From assembly GCF_003609775.1 (NCBI RefSeq), contig NZ_AP018050.1, forward strand, positions 1,054,001 to 1,118,000: a stretch of DNA of 64,000 nt, read 5' to 3'. This document shows, piece by piece, positions 55,156 through 62,649 of this stretch. Both the position numbers and the translations under genes were made by a program. Positions within the stretch are counted from its first letter, which is position 1, and every line of letters begins with the position of its first letter. The notes beneath the pieces are model-generated. The model searched no databases. It was not told where the DNA came from and saw only the letters and a list, made by a program, of their open reading frames with translations. The stretch comes from Prevotella melaninogenica (GTDB taxonomy: Bacteria > Bacteroidota > Bacteroidia > Bacteroidales > Bacteroidaceae).

Positions 55156-56190
55156 ATGGCAAAATCTAAAGGAAAGAATAAGGGAAAATCATCCCGTTGG
55201 ATTATTGTTGCAATTTTTGCGATATTAGCAGGTGTAGCATACTTTCTCTTCTTCTCGGGAATGTCCCGTACTGGAAAAGAAGAATACGTTCTCATTGATG
55301 AGGATGATAACATAGACTCTGTATATGTTAAGCTTCAACCAATCTCTACTCCTCAGGGCTTTTGGGTATTTAAGCAGCTTGCAGGAGTTATGGGCTATGC
55401 AGACAATATTCGCCCAGGTAGATATGTTGTAGGGTCATCAGGTTCTCTTCAAACTTCACGTCATATCATTAATGGTCTTCAAGCACCTGTGAAGATTACG
55501 ATTAGATCAGTAAGAACAATTGAAGATCTTGCCACTGATGTGAGCGAAAAGCTAATGTTCTCACGTTCAGAACTCCTTTCACGTCTTCAATCAAAGGAGG
55601 TTTGTAAGAAATATGGTTTTACTCCAGAAACTATTCCAGCAATGTTTATTCCTAATACATACGATTTCTATTGGAATACATCTGTTGATAAGTTCCTCGA
55701 TAAGATGAGTGAGGAGAACAAGAAGTTCTGGAACTTTGAGCGTAAAGAGAAGGCAAAACAGGCGGGTTTCACTGAAAGTGAGATTGTAACGCTTGCAAGT
55801 ATTGTTGACGAAGAAACTGACAATGAGGCTGAGATGCCAAAGATTGCAGGTATGTATATCAATCGTCTACATATTAATATGCCATTGCAGGCAGACCCAA
55901 CAGTAAAGTTTGCGACAAAGAACTTTACTGCTCGCCGTATCTATCAGAAGTGGCTTACAGTTGATAATCCGTATAATACCTATAAATATCGTGGTCTTCC
56001 TCCTGGACCGATTCGTATTCCTTCAGTGGCAGCTATTGATGCTGTATTGGATTATGTTCATCATGATTATATCTACATGTGTGCTAAGGAGGATTTTAGT
56101 GGTACACACAACTTTGCCAAGACATACGAAGAGCATCAAGTGAATGCTGCAAAGTATGCTAAAGCTTTGAATGAACGTGGTATAAATTAA
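55156..56190 (+). CDS. mltG: Endolytic murein transglycosylase MltG
   Basis: Cleaves nascent peptidoglycan strands and sets their length. 344 residues: cytoplasmic basic N terminus, one membrane helix (WIIVAIFAILAGVAYFLFF, 15-33), a LysM-like region (about 55-115), then the YceG catalytic domain with TLASIVDEETDNEAEMPKIA (the Glu before Thr aligns with the catalytic position) and LQADPTVKFA. Single-gene transcript. The protein is the usual length for Bacteroidota. Confidence 0.95.
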   Translation: MAKSKGKNKGKSSRWIIVAIFAILAGVAYFLFFSGMSRTGKEEYVLIDEDDNIDSVYVKLQPISTPQGFWVFKQLAGVMGYADNIRPGRYVVGSSGSLQTSRHIINGLQAPVKITIRSVRTIEDLATDVSEKLMFSRSELLSRLQSKEVCKKYGFTPETIPAMFIPNTYDFYWNTSVDKFLDKMSEENKKFWNFERKEKAKQAGFTESEIVTLASIVDEETDNEAEMPKIAGMYINRLHINMPLQADPTVKFATKNFTARRIYQKWLTVDNPYNTYKYRGLPPGPIRIPSVAAIDAVLDYVHHDYIYMCAKEDFSGTHNFAKTYEEHQVNAAKYAKALNERGIN

Positions 56191-56257
56191 GGAGATAATA
56201 TAGTTTATCAGACTACCTTATCCCGATGTTTTAATACTTTATTTTATCATGTGCGAT

Positions 56258-56324
56258 GCCTCACACGTATTGTGCTGACGCTTCGCATATATTGTGTCTA
56301 TGCCTCGCACATATTGTGCGGATG
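56258..56324 (+). repeat. Interspersed repeat family B, copy 4
   Basis: Between convergent mltG and the pseudouridine synthase gene. Modules TCACACGTATTGTGCTGACG, TCGCATATATTGTGTCTATG and TCGCACATATTGTGCGGATG, exactly 22 nt apart. It is the most regular copy of the family. Confidence 0.75.
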
Positions 56325-56378
56325 TTAAAAACCAACGAAAGTTGGGGCTATCTGTCTTACTAAAATTAGACTTCTCTA

Positions 56379-57050
56379 TTAGAAATTACCTATTGCTTGC
56401 CAAAGATTATCTTTAGGCAGCGGTGATTCTATACAAATCTTCTCCTTTGAAACAGGGTGAATAAATTCAACGCGGTGGCTCAACAAGCAGATACTTCCAT
56501 CTGGGTTAGAACGTGGAGCACCATATTTCAAATCGCCTTTTATAGGACAATCCATGTTAGATAGCTGGCAACGAATCTGATGATGACGGCCTGTCATCAG
56601 ATTAATCTCTAATAGTGTGTAACGTTCTGACTGGTTGATTACTTTATAATGTAAGATAGATTTCTTAGAAGTTGGGACCTGATGATTATAAGCGTAACTC
56701 TTATTTTGTCGCTCATTACGTACAAGCCAGTCTGTTAGTGTTGCTTCTGTTTCAAATGGTGGACGCGTAACAATAGCCCAATAAGTCTTATGTACCTCAC
56801 CATTACGGAACATATCGTTTAGCCTTGTAAGTGCTTTTGATGTCTTGGCAAAGACAACTAATCCTGCTACAGGGCGGTCAAGTCTATGGACAACACCTAA
56901 AAATACATTTCCTGGTTTCTGGTATTTCTCCTTTATCCATTGTTTGACAATCTCTGATAAAGGTTCATCACCTGTTTTATCGCCTTGTACTATCTCGCCT
57001 GCCTCTTTGTAGACGATGATGATATGATTATCTTCGTAAAGTACTTCCAT
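56379..57050 (-). CDS. RluA-family RNA pseudouridine synthase, short form
   Basis: 223 residues without an S4 domain. Catalytic motif VHRLDRPVAGLVVFAKTS (near 55) with the Asp nucleophile, DKTGDEPLSEIV before it and MTGRHHQIRCQLSNMDCPI near 155. It modifies uridine in rRNA or tRNA; the site cannot be told. It is related to TruC/RluA-type single-domain enzymes. Single gene. Confidence 0.9.
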   Translation of the reverse strand: MEVLYEDNHIIIVYKEAGEIVQGDKTGDEPLSEIVKQWIKEKYQKPGNVFLGVVHRLDRPVAGLVVFAKTSKALTRLNDMFRNGEVHKTYWAIVTRPPFETEATLTDWLVRNERQNKSYAYNHQVPTSKKSILHYKVINQSERYTLLEINLMTGRHHQIRCQLSNMDCPIKGDLKYGAPRSNPDGSICLLSHRVEFIHPVSKEKICIESPLPKDNLWQAIGNF

Positions 57051-57213
57051 AGTAAGAAATGTCTTTATTGAGAGCTATAATAAAAGATTATCAGTATTAA
57101 CAATTATAGAGAAAAAGCTTATATAATGTCTTTTATCTGTGATGTATGCGTTAAAAGAAAAGTTAACCTAACTATTTTAATGAGTCAAAGAGATTATAGA
57201 AGCAAATTATATC

Positions 57214-57258
57214 CTTCCCTCCCTACCCTTCCAGCATTGCTGTTAGGAGGGAGGGAAG
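57214..57258 (-). terminator. Stem-loop directly after fabG
   Basis: CTTCCCTCCCT / AGGGAGGGAAG, 11 bp, starting 5 nt past the fabG stop. On the minus strand it is followed by GATATAATTT, so termination efficiency is uncertain. Confidence 0.65.
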
Positions 57259-57263
57259 AAGCT

Positions 57264-58010
57264 TTACATATTCATACCACCGTCAACCTGGAGAACCTGA
57301 CCTGTAACATAGCTTGACAGTTCAGAACCAAGGTAAACAGCTGTGTTTGCAATATCTTCAACAGTACCACCACGACGGAGAGGAATCTTTGAAGTCCATT
57401 CCTTACGAATATCGTCGTCCAAAGCCTGTGTCATAGCTGTATCAATGAAACCTGGAGCAATAGCATTTGCACGAATACCCTTAGGCCCCATCTCCTGAGC
57501 AACGCTCTTAGCCAAAGCAATCATACCAGCCTTTGATGCAGCATAGTTAGCCTGACCAGCATTACCATGAACACCAACAACACTCGCCATGTTGATAATG
57601 CTACCGCCACGCTGACGCATCATTACTGGTACACAAGCGTGAATGAAGTTGAAGGCACTCTTAAGGTTTACTGCGATAACAGCATCCCACTGCTGCTCAG
57701 TCATACGAAGCATAAGACCATCCTTTGTAATACCAGCATTATTAATGAGGATATCAATAGAACCGAACTCCTCCTTAACCTGCTTTACAACCTCTTCAGA
57801 CTGTGCGAAGTCTGCAGCATTACTTGCATAACCCTTAGCTTTAACACCAAAAGCAGCAATCTCTGCCTCAGTTGCTTTGCCATTCTCGTCGATAACGAGG
57901 TCGGTGAATGCAACGTTTGCACCCTCCTCTGCAAACTTCAATGCGATAGCCTTACCAATACCACGTGCAGCACCTGTAATCAGGGCTGTCTTACCTTCCA
58001 ATAATTTCAT
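57264..58010 (-). CDS. fabG: 3-oxoacyl-[acyl-carrier-protein] reductase
   Basis: NADPH-dependent reduction of 3-oxoacyl-ACP in fatty acid elongation. 248 residues: TGAARGIGKAIA (12-23), NNAGITKDGLMLRM (90-103), catalytic Ser143, Tyr156 and Lys160 in MASVVGVHGN and YAASKAG, and the C-terminal GQVLQVDGGMNM. It follows a TetR gene with 77 bp between them on the same strand, so it may be regulated by it. Confidence 0.95.
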   Translation of the reverse strand: MKLLEGKTALITGAARGIGKAIALKFAEEGANVAFTDLVIDENGKATEAEIAAFGVKAKGYASNAADFAQSEEVVKQVKEEFGSIDILINNAGITKDGLMLRMTEQQWDAVIAVNLKSAFNFIHACVPVMMRQRGGSIINMASVVGVHGNAGQANYAASKAGMIALAKSVAQEMGPKGIRANAIAPGFIDTAMTQALDDDIRKEWTSKIPLRRGGTVEDIANTAVYLGSELSSYVTGQVLQVDGGMNM

Positions 58011-58087
58011 GTTGTTTTGATTTATATTGTTAGTTTATAAGTTTATGAATAAGCAAGCTGACTGAAATCACATGATAGAATAATGGT

Positions 58088-58681
58088 TTATTTCAGTCCG
58101 CTCTTTCCTAATGCGCCATACACAACTTTAGCAACAAGTGGACGTGAAGACTCCTCTGTTAGTCCATGACCTAAGCGACCATAGATAAATGGAACTTCGA
58201 GTCCTTTGATACAATAGTGTGTGATGTCCGCTACAAGTTCAACGTTTTCAATATCAAAATCTCCATCTTCCTTGGCATCAGAATAAACCTTACGGAAGAG
58301 CTCGATTTCGTCCTCATCAAAATTCTTTCGCGCCTTCTCTACCATCCATATATTCCTAAAGAACTCTGCACGTAGATTACCATTACGCATCACAGTTTCT
58401 TTAATCATACTAAGATGAGTGTAAATAAGTTCGATGATTTTATCCTGAGGGCTGATATTCTTTGCAGCTACTTCGTCCAACTTATCTGACAAGCGTTCCA
58501 GCTCCGACTCAATCACAGCATAATACACGTCATCCTTACTCTTAAAGTAAGTATAGAGCGTACGTCTACCTTTACCTGAAGCCTTAGCGATGTCATTCAT
58601 CGTTGTGTTGGCAATGCCATTTTTTGCAAAAAGTTGGCGTGCTACATCAACAAGCTTTTGTCTAGTTTTTGATATTGACAT
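58088..58681 (-). CDS. TetR/AcrR family transcriptional regulator
   Basis: 197 residues. N-terminal helix-turn-helix (about 10-55: LVDVARQLFAKNGIANTTMN, IAKASGKGRRTLYTYFKSK) and an all-helical ligand-binding part. It lies immediately upstream of fabG. An inverted repeat covers its own promoter, so it likely represses itself and fabG; the ligand may be an acyl-CoA or acyl-ACP, which is inference from the neighbour. The start ATG at 58681 is preceded by a full promoter. Confidence 0.93.
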   Translation of the reverse strand: MSISKTRQKLVDVARQLFAKNGIANTTMNDIAKASGKGRRTLYTYFKSKDDVYYAVIESELERLSDKLDEVAAKNISPQDKIIELIYTHLSMIKETVMRNGNLRAEFFRNIWMVEKARKNFDEDEIELFRKVYSDAKEDGDFDIENVELVADITHYCIKGLEVPFIYGRLGHGLTEESSRPLVAKVVYGALGKSGLK

Positions 58682-58706
58682 ACCCTTGTAATTATCTATT
58701 TAGTTA

Positions 58707-58734
58707 TTTGCACAGCGCAAATCTTATGTGCAAA
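58707..58734 (-). promoter_or_regulatory. Candidate TetR operator over the tetR-fabG promoter
   Basis: TTTGCACA, 12 nt, TGTGCAAA: perfect 8-bp arms. It overlaps the -7 box (58731-58738) and the transcription start. The site is placed where an autorepressor would bind. Confidence 0.6.
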
Positions 58735-58762
58735 AGTATAGATTATATCCCAAATTCGCAAA
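58731..58762 (-). promoter_or_regulatory. Promoter of tetR-fabG
   Basis: TTTG (58759-58762), 20-nt spacer, TACTTTTG (58731-58738). A full consensus match, 49 nt before the tetR ATG. Confidence 0.78.
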
Positions 58763-58943
58763 TTTATACGGACAAAAATTCTTCTTTTTTAATCTTTTTA
58801 TCCTTAAGGTTGTTCTATTTTACCTTAATATAGTCCTTGAGAAGTATAAAAAGCCTTAATCGAATAGTTGATAATAGCTTTGATTTTCTTATTGATTATT
58901 ATATAAATCATTCCTCTCCTATCAATATTTTGCAATGCATTTA

Positions 58944-59004
58944 CCCCTCAGCACCAATAGTGTTGAGTATGAACACCACTTGTGTTGGGTAACAACACAT
59001 TGCT
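58944..59004 (+). repeat. Interspersed repeat family B, copy 5
   Basis: In the 569-base gap between tetR and galE. Modules CAGCACCAATAGTGTTGAG, GAACACCACTTGTGTTGGG and CAACACATTGC, 22 nt apart. TTTTGCAATGCATTTACC precedes it, as in copy 1. Besides this and the galE terminator the gap shows nothing else. Confidence 0.72.
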
Positions 59005-59123
59005 TAAAAATGAATAGAGAGATACTTTATTGTAGTTATAGATAAGGTTGAATACAATAAAGAGTAATTATAGAGTAAATGTTTATTATACAGCATTGAG
59101 TGATGATAAGACAGAATTAAAAG

Positions 59124-59159
59124 TATAAAAATTATCCCTCGATTCACATCGAGGGATAA
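59124..59159 (-). terminator. Terminator after galE
   Basis: Perfect 12-bp stem TTATCCCTCGAT / ATCGAGGGATAA with a 4-nt loop, then TTTTTATAC on the minus strand. Confidence 0.88.
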
Positions 59160-59250
59160 CAACAACACAAACACAAAATAAAGCAGGATACACCTGCAAT
59201 ATTGTTTTTTGTTTACTAATATAGATATTATTAATCGTAAAAAGTGATTT

Positions 59251-60288
59251 CTACATAATTCCGTCTTCTCTGAGCTTCTCCTGCCATTTCCAAGCAGTTG
59301 CGAGAACATTAGCCAATGGCGTATCTGCTTTCCAACCCAATACTGTGTTGGCTTTGGTGCAATCGCCCCAAATCTTTTCGATATCGCCTTCACGACGTGG
59401 ACCATACTTCCAGTTTACCTTAACACCGGTAGCCTTTTCAAAGGTATCAACAATCTCCTTTGTAGAGTTACCACTACCAGTGCCAACGTTGAAATACTCA
59501 ATCTTCTCTGTATCCTGGTCAAGTACACGTGCCATTGCTGCTACGTGTGCCTTTGCTAAGTCAACAACATAGATGTAGTCACGGATACATGTACCATCAG
59601 GTGTGTTATAATCATTACCAAAGATGGTCAACTCTTTTCTGATACCCATAGCTGTCTGTGTAACAAAAGGAATCAGGTTATTAGGCACACCATTTGGCAA
59701 CTCACCAATCAATGCAGATGGGTGTGCGCCGATAGGATTAAAATATCTCAATACGATACTCTTAATATCAGCACCGCTATGAATATAATCTAAGATAATC
59801 TGTTCGTTGATTTCCTTGGTATTACCGTATGGAGAGGTAGCTTTCTGATGTGGAGCATCCTCTGTAACTGGGAGGTTCTCAGGCTTTGGTTGACCATAAA
59901 CAGTACAAGAACTTGAGAAGATAATTCCCTTAACGTTGTACTCTGGCATCAACTCTAAGAGGTTTAACAATGAAACAATGTTGTTTCTATAATACATCAA
60001 AGGTAGTTGTACACTCTCACCTACTGCCTTTGAAGCAGCAAAGTGAATAATACCTTCAATCTTTGGATATTTACGGAAGACATTTTCTGTTGCCTCACGA
60101 TCACGAAGATCAACCTGTTCGAAAGCTGGTCTAACACCCGTTATCTTCTCTATACCATCTAATACTTCAATCTTAGAGTTTGACAAGTCGTCAACAATAA
60201 CGACCTCATATCCAGCTTCTATCAGCTCAACACTTGTGTGTGAACCAATGAATCCTGTTCCACCAGTAACAAGAATTGTTTGTTTCAT
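59251..60288 (-). CDS. galE: UDP-glucose 4-epimerase
   Basis: Interconverts UDP-glucose and UDP-galactose. 345 residues: LVTGGTGFIGSHTSVEL (5-21), the SSSCTVYG motif, catalytic Tyr-x-x-x-Lys in SPYGNTKEINEQ, and RYFNPIGAHPSALIGE. It supplies UDP-galactose for sugar use and surface glycans. A full promoter precedes it and an intrinsic terminator follows, so it is a single-gene unit. Confidence 0.96.
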   Translation of the reverse strand: MKQTILVTGGTGFIGSHTSVELIEAGYEVVIVDDLSNSKIEVLDGIEKITGVRPAFEQVDLRDREATENVFRKYPKIEGIIHFAASKAVGESVQLPLMYYRNNIVSLLNLLELMPEYNVKGIIFSSSCTVYGQPKPENLPVTEDAPHQKATSPYGNTKEINEQIILDYIHSGADIKSIVLRYFNPIGAHPSALIGELPNGVPNNLIPFVTQTAMGIRKELTIFGNDYNTPDGTCIRDYIYVVDLAKAHVAAMARVLDQDTEKIEYFNVGTGSGNSTKEIVDTFEKATGVKVNWKYGPRREGDIEKIWGDCTKANTVLGWKADTPLANVLATAWKWQEKLREDGIM

Positions 60289-60341
60289 TTTATTTAGTTT
60301 TTCCTTATTTATAGGCTCTTTTATCTCAATGAGTTATGTTG

Positions 60342-60372
60342 CAAAGATAGTGTTTTTTTTATAACCATCAAA
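60342..60372 (-). promoter_or_regulatory. Promoter of galE
   Basis: TTTG (60369-60372), 19-nt spacer, TATCTTTG (60342-60349). The leader is about 50 nt. Confidence 0.8.
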
Positions 60373-60422
60373 AAAAGAGCGTAAAAAAATGTGTTGATAT
60401 ATACAAAATCGAAAACTTTTTG

Positions 60423-60430
60423 TATATTTG
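60423..60430 (+). promoter_or_regulatory. -7 promoter element of the acidic protein-plug operon
   Basis: TATATTTG, 31 nt before the ATG at 60462. The -33 box is not clear. Confidence 0.5.
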
Positions 60431-60461
60431 CCATTGTTATAAATAAACATATACCAAGGAC

Positions 60462-60908
60462 ATGATAGGAACTGAACAGACCCAGCAACAAGTTGAGCGC
60501 TTTTTGAAGAAAGTAGCACAGAAATTTACTGCTAATGATAGTGATATGCCAATGACAGATATTCATCTGCGTGTATCGCAAGATAGTGGTGATCTTATGG
60601 CTTTTGACGATAGCGATAATGAGATTACTCGCTGTGTCATAGGTCAATGGATAGACAATAAGAGTGATAATTTCTATCAGGAAGCAGCTTGCATCTTGCG
60701 TTCAGAAATCAATCGTATAAAGGATGTAATTGAGAATATGTCAATCATGAAGCCTTATAGTTTCATCCTTGAAGATGATGATAGGAATAATATTTCTGAG
60801 CTTTATCTTGTTGATGACGACATTGTTATTATTGGTGGCGACCTTATGCATGATTTAGATAATGACCTCGATAGCTTCCTTAAAGATTTATTAAACAAAG
60901 AAGAATGA
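60462..60908 (+). CDS. Small acidic cytoplasmic protein of unknown function
   Basis: 148 residues without signal peptide or membrane segment. Asp/Glu-rich (DDSDNEIT, LVDDDIVIIGGD, DLDNDLDSFLKDL), with a short helical N terminus. I do not recognise the family. Its stop overlaps the ATG of the plug protein gene (ATGA), so translation is coupled, suggesting a related role or at least equal dosage. The ATG lies 31 nt after a -7 box. Confidence 0.75.
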   Translation: MIGTEQTQQQVERFLKKVAQKFTANDSDMPMTDIHLRVSQDSGDLMAFDDSDNEITRCVIGQWIDNKSDNFYQEAACILRSEINRIKDVIENMSIMKPYSFILEDDDRNNISELYLVDDDIVIIGGDLMHDLDNDLDSFLKDLLNKEE

Positions 60909-62173
60909 AGCGATTAGTCTTTATATTCACCTATTGTTTAGCTTGTCTTTTCCCTCTTCCGATTTTTGCACAACGACATCAAATCAATGACGAGAATATT
61001 CGTTCATTACAGGTTGTTGCTAATCAGAAGTGGATGGACTTGCCTATCATGATTCTCAATGGCGGAAAGATAAGTATAGATTTTGATGATCTTACGCATA
61101 CTTACCGCCGTTTGACATATCGTTTAGAACATTGTGAGGCAGATTGGAAACCTTCTGTCGGACTCTTTGAAAGCGATATCATAGATGGTTTTATTGCTGG
61201 AAACACAATAGATGATGTAAAGGAATCCACGCTTACGAATACACTTTATACACATTATCATTTGGATATTCCGAATGATAAGTGTCGTCCTAAATTGTCT
61301 GGTAATTATCGTCTTTATGTATATGATGACGATGATAATAGTTCTGACCGCCCTTTACTTACGGCTTGTTTTATGCTTACAGAGCCTGCAGAGAGTTCTA
61401 TGGGTGTTAGATTGAATATTACGACACAAACTGATAAGTCGATAAATCGTGAATATCAGCAAGCGGAGATGCAGGTGGATTATGGAAACTATACGGTAAG
61501 TAATCCACAACAGCAGATTAAGACAGTCGTATTACAAAATCGTAACTGGCTTGATGCTCGTTGGAATAGCAAACCACAATATGTCATGTCAAATAGTTTG
61601 CGATGGTCGCATAATCTGGATTATATCTTTTGGGCAGGCAATGAATATAGGAAGTTTGAGATTCTCTCAACTGATGTTACTTCTATGGGTGTAGATAGAA
61701 TTGGTTGGGACGGCAAGAATTTTCATGCCTATCTCTTCCCTACTGCCCCTTTCACTAATTACCTATATGATGAAGATGCTGATGGTGCGTTCTTGATACG
61801 TAACTCTGATAATGTAGAGATAAATACGACCAGCGACTATATGCTGACTCATTTTCAACTAAATACACCTTCCCCCTACCCTTACAGGATATTTCTGAAT
61901 GGTGATTGGACTTATGACCGCCTGCTTTCTGCTTATGAGATGACTTATAATCCAGAAGGTGGCTACTATGAGGCGGTCGTCCCTTTGAAGTTAGGTTATT
62001 ATAATTATCAGTTTCTTGCCGCAGATGAACAAGGTAGGCTCTCGTCTTTTAGAGTTGACAATAGCCATTATCAAACTGAAAATAGCTATCAAGCACTTGT
62101 TTATTTCCGTCCGCAAGGAGGGCGTACTGATAAACTTGTTGGCTATTCAAATGTTAGGTTTATCAAGAAGTGA
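60905..62173 (+). CDS. DUF5103 / type IX secretion plug protein
   Basis: 422 residues with a signal peptide (MKRLVFIFTYCLACLFPLPIFA). The sequence has the DUF5103 pattern, now described as T9SS plug domains: an N-terminal beta domain (LQVVANQKWMDLPIMIL, RLEHCEADWKPS near 75) and a C-terminal immunoglobulin-like domain (YPYRIFLNGDWTYDRLL, GYYNYQFLAADEQGRL). In known T9SS the plug blocks the large SprA channel until cargo arrives. No SprA or other T9SS gene is in the window. The gene overlaps the acidic protein gene by 4 nt. Confidence 0.85.
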   Translation: MKRLVFIFTYCLACLFPLPIFAQRHQINDENIRSLQVVANQKWMDLPIMILNGGKISIDFDDLTHTYRRLTYRLEHCEADWKPSVGLFESDIIDGFIAGNTIDDVKESTLTNTLYTHYHLDIPNDKCRPKLSGNYRLYVYDDDDNSSDRPLLTACFMLTEPAESSMGVRLNITTQTDKSINREYQQAEMQVDYGNYTVSNPQQQIKTVVLQNRNWLDARWNSKPQYVMSNSLRWSHNLDYIFWAGNEYRKFEILSTDVTSMGVDRIGWDGKNFHAYLFPTAPFTNYLYDEDADGAFLIRNSDNVEINTTSDYMLTHFQLNTPSPYPYRIFLNGDWTYDRLLSAYEMTYNPEGGYYEAVVPLKLGYYNYQFLAADEQGRLSSFRVDNSHYQTENSYQALVYFRPQGGRTDKLVGYSNVRFIKK

Positions 62174-62313
62174 GACATAAATCCATTGTTGTATCAATGT
62201 GATTTTTATGTTTTAATTCAATCACAATTTAGTGTTTTGGTTTTAGAAAAATCATTACATAATTTGTTGTGTTTGGCGTTTATAAACATGAAAAATCATG
62301 GTTTTGAAATGTC

Positions 62314-62493
62314 TTTGTAACTATCAGCCTATCAGTGGTTTGTAAAGTTGTGTTTTAGAAGGTGCTTAGTAGGGGTTCAAAAGGACGTTAGTAAGGGTTC
62401 AAAAGGGCATCTTTTGCAAGTTAATTAGGCGTTAATTCGAATGCTATTAAGCATCTTTTAAAAAGGAGGGTTTGAAAATTTAGGACAAAAGGA
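62314..62493 (-). repeat. Interspersed repeat family A, copy 7
   Basis: Between the plug protein and rho genes, convergent. On the minus strand: CTTTTGTCCTAAATTTTCA, GATGCTTAATAGC, CTTGCAAAAGATGCCC, CTTACTAACGTCC, AGCACC, ending GATAGTTACAAAG. It aligns by eye with copy 1 over about 180 bp. The 476-base gap otherwise holds the terminator. Confidence 0.8.
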
Positions 62494-62532
62494 GTGTCTT
62501 CTGTATTTGTTAGAAACAGCATATAAACAAAA

Positions 62533-62583
62533 AAAAGTGTATCAAAAGGAAACGATATCGTTTCATACTTTTGATACACTTTT
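62533..62583. terminator. Bidirectional terminator between plug gene and rho
   Basis: Perfect arms AAAAGTGTATCAAAAG / CTTTTGATACACTTTT with a 19-nt loop containing a second palindrome (AAACGATATCGTTT). Confidence 0.9.
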
Positions 62584-62649
62584 ACTATTTACTTAAGACT
62601 ATAAAACAGCTTTTCTCAAGAGAAAAGCAAGTTTAGTAGTTTAATTTCA

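Noticed and set aside
59004..59405. A 133-codon frame overlapping the 3' end of galE on the same strand.
   Set aside because: It uses another frame of galE, crosses the terminator hairpin, and has a low-complexity tail.
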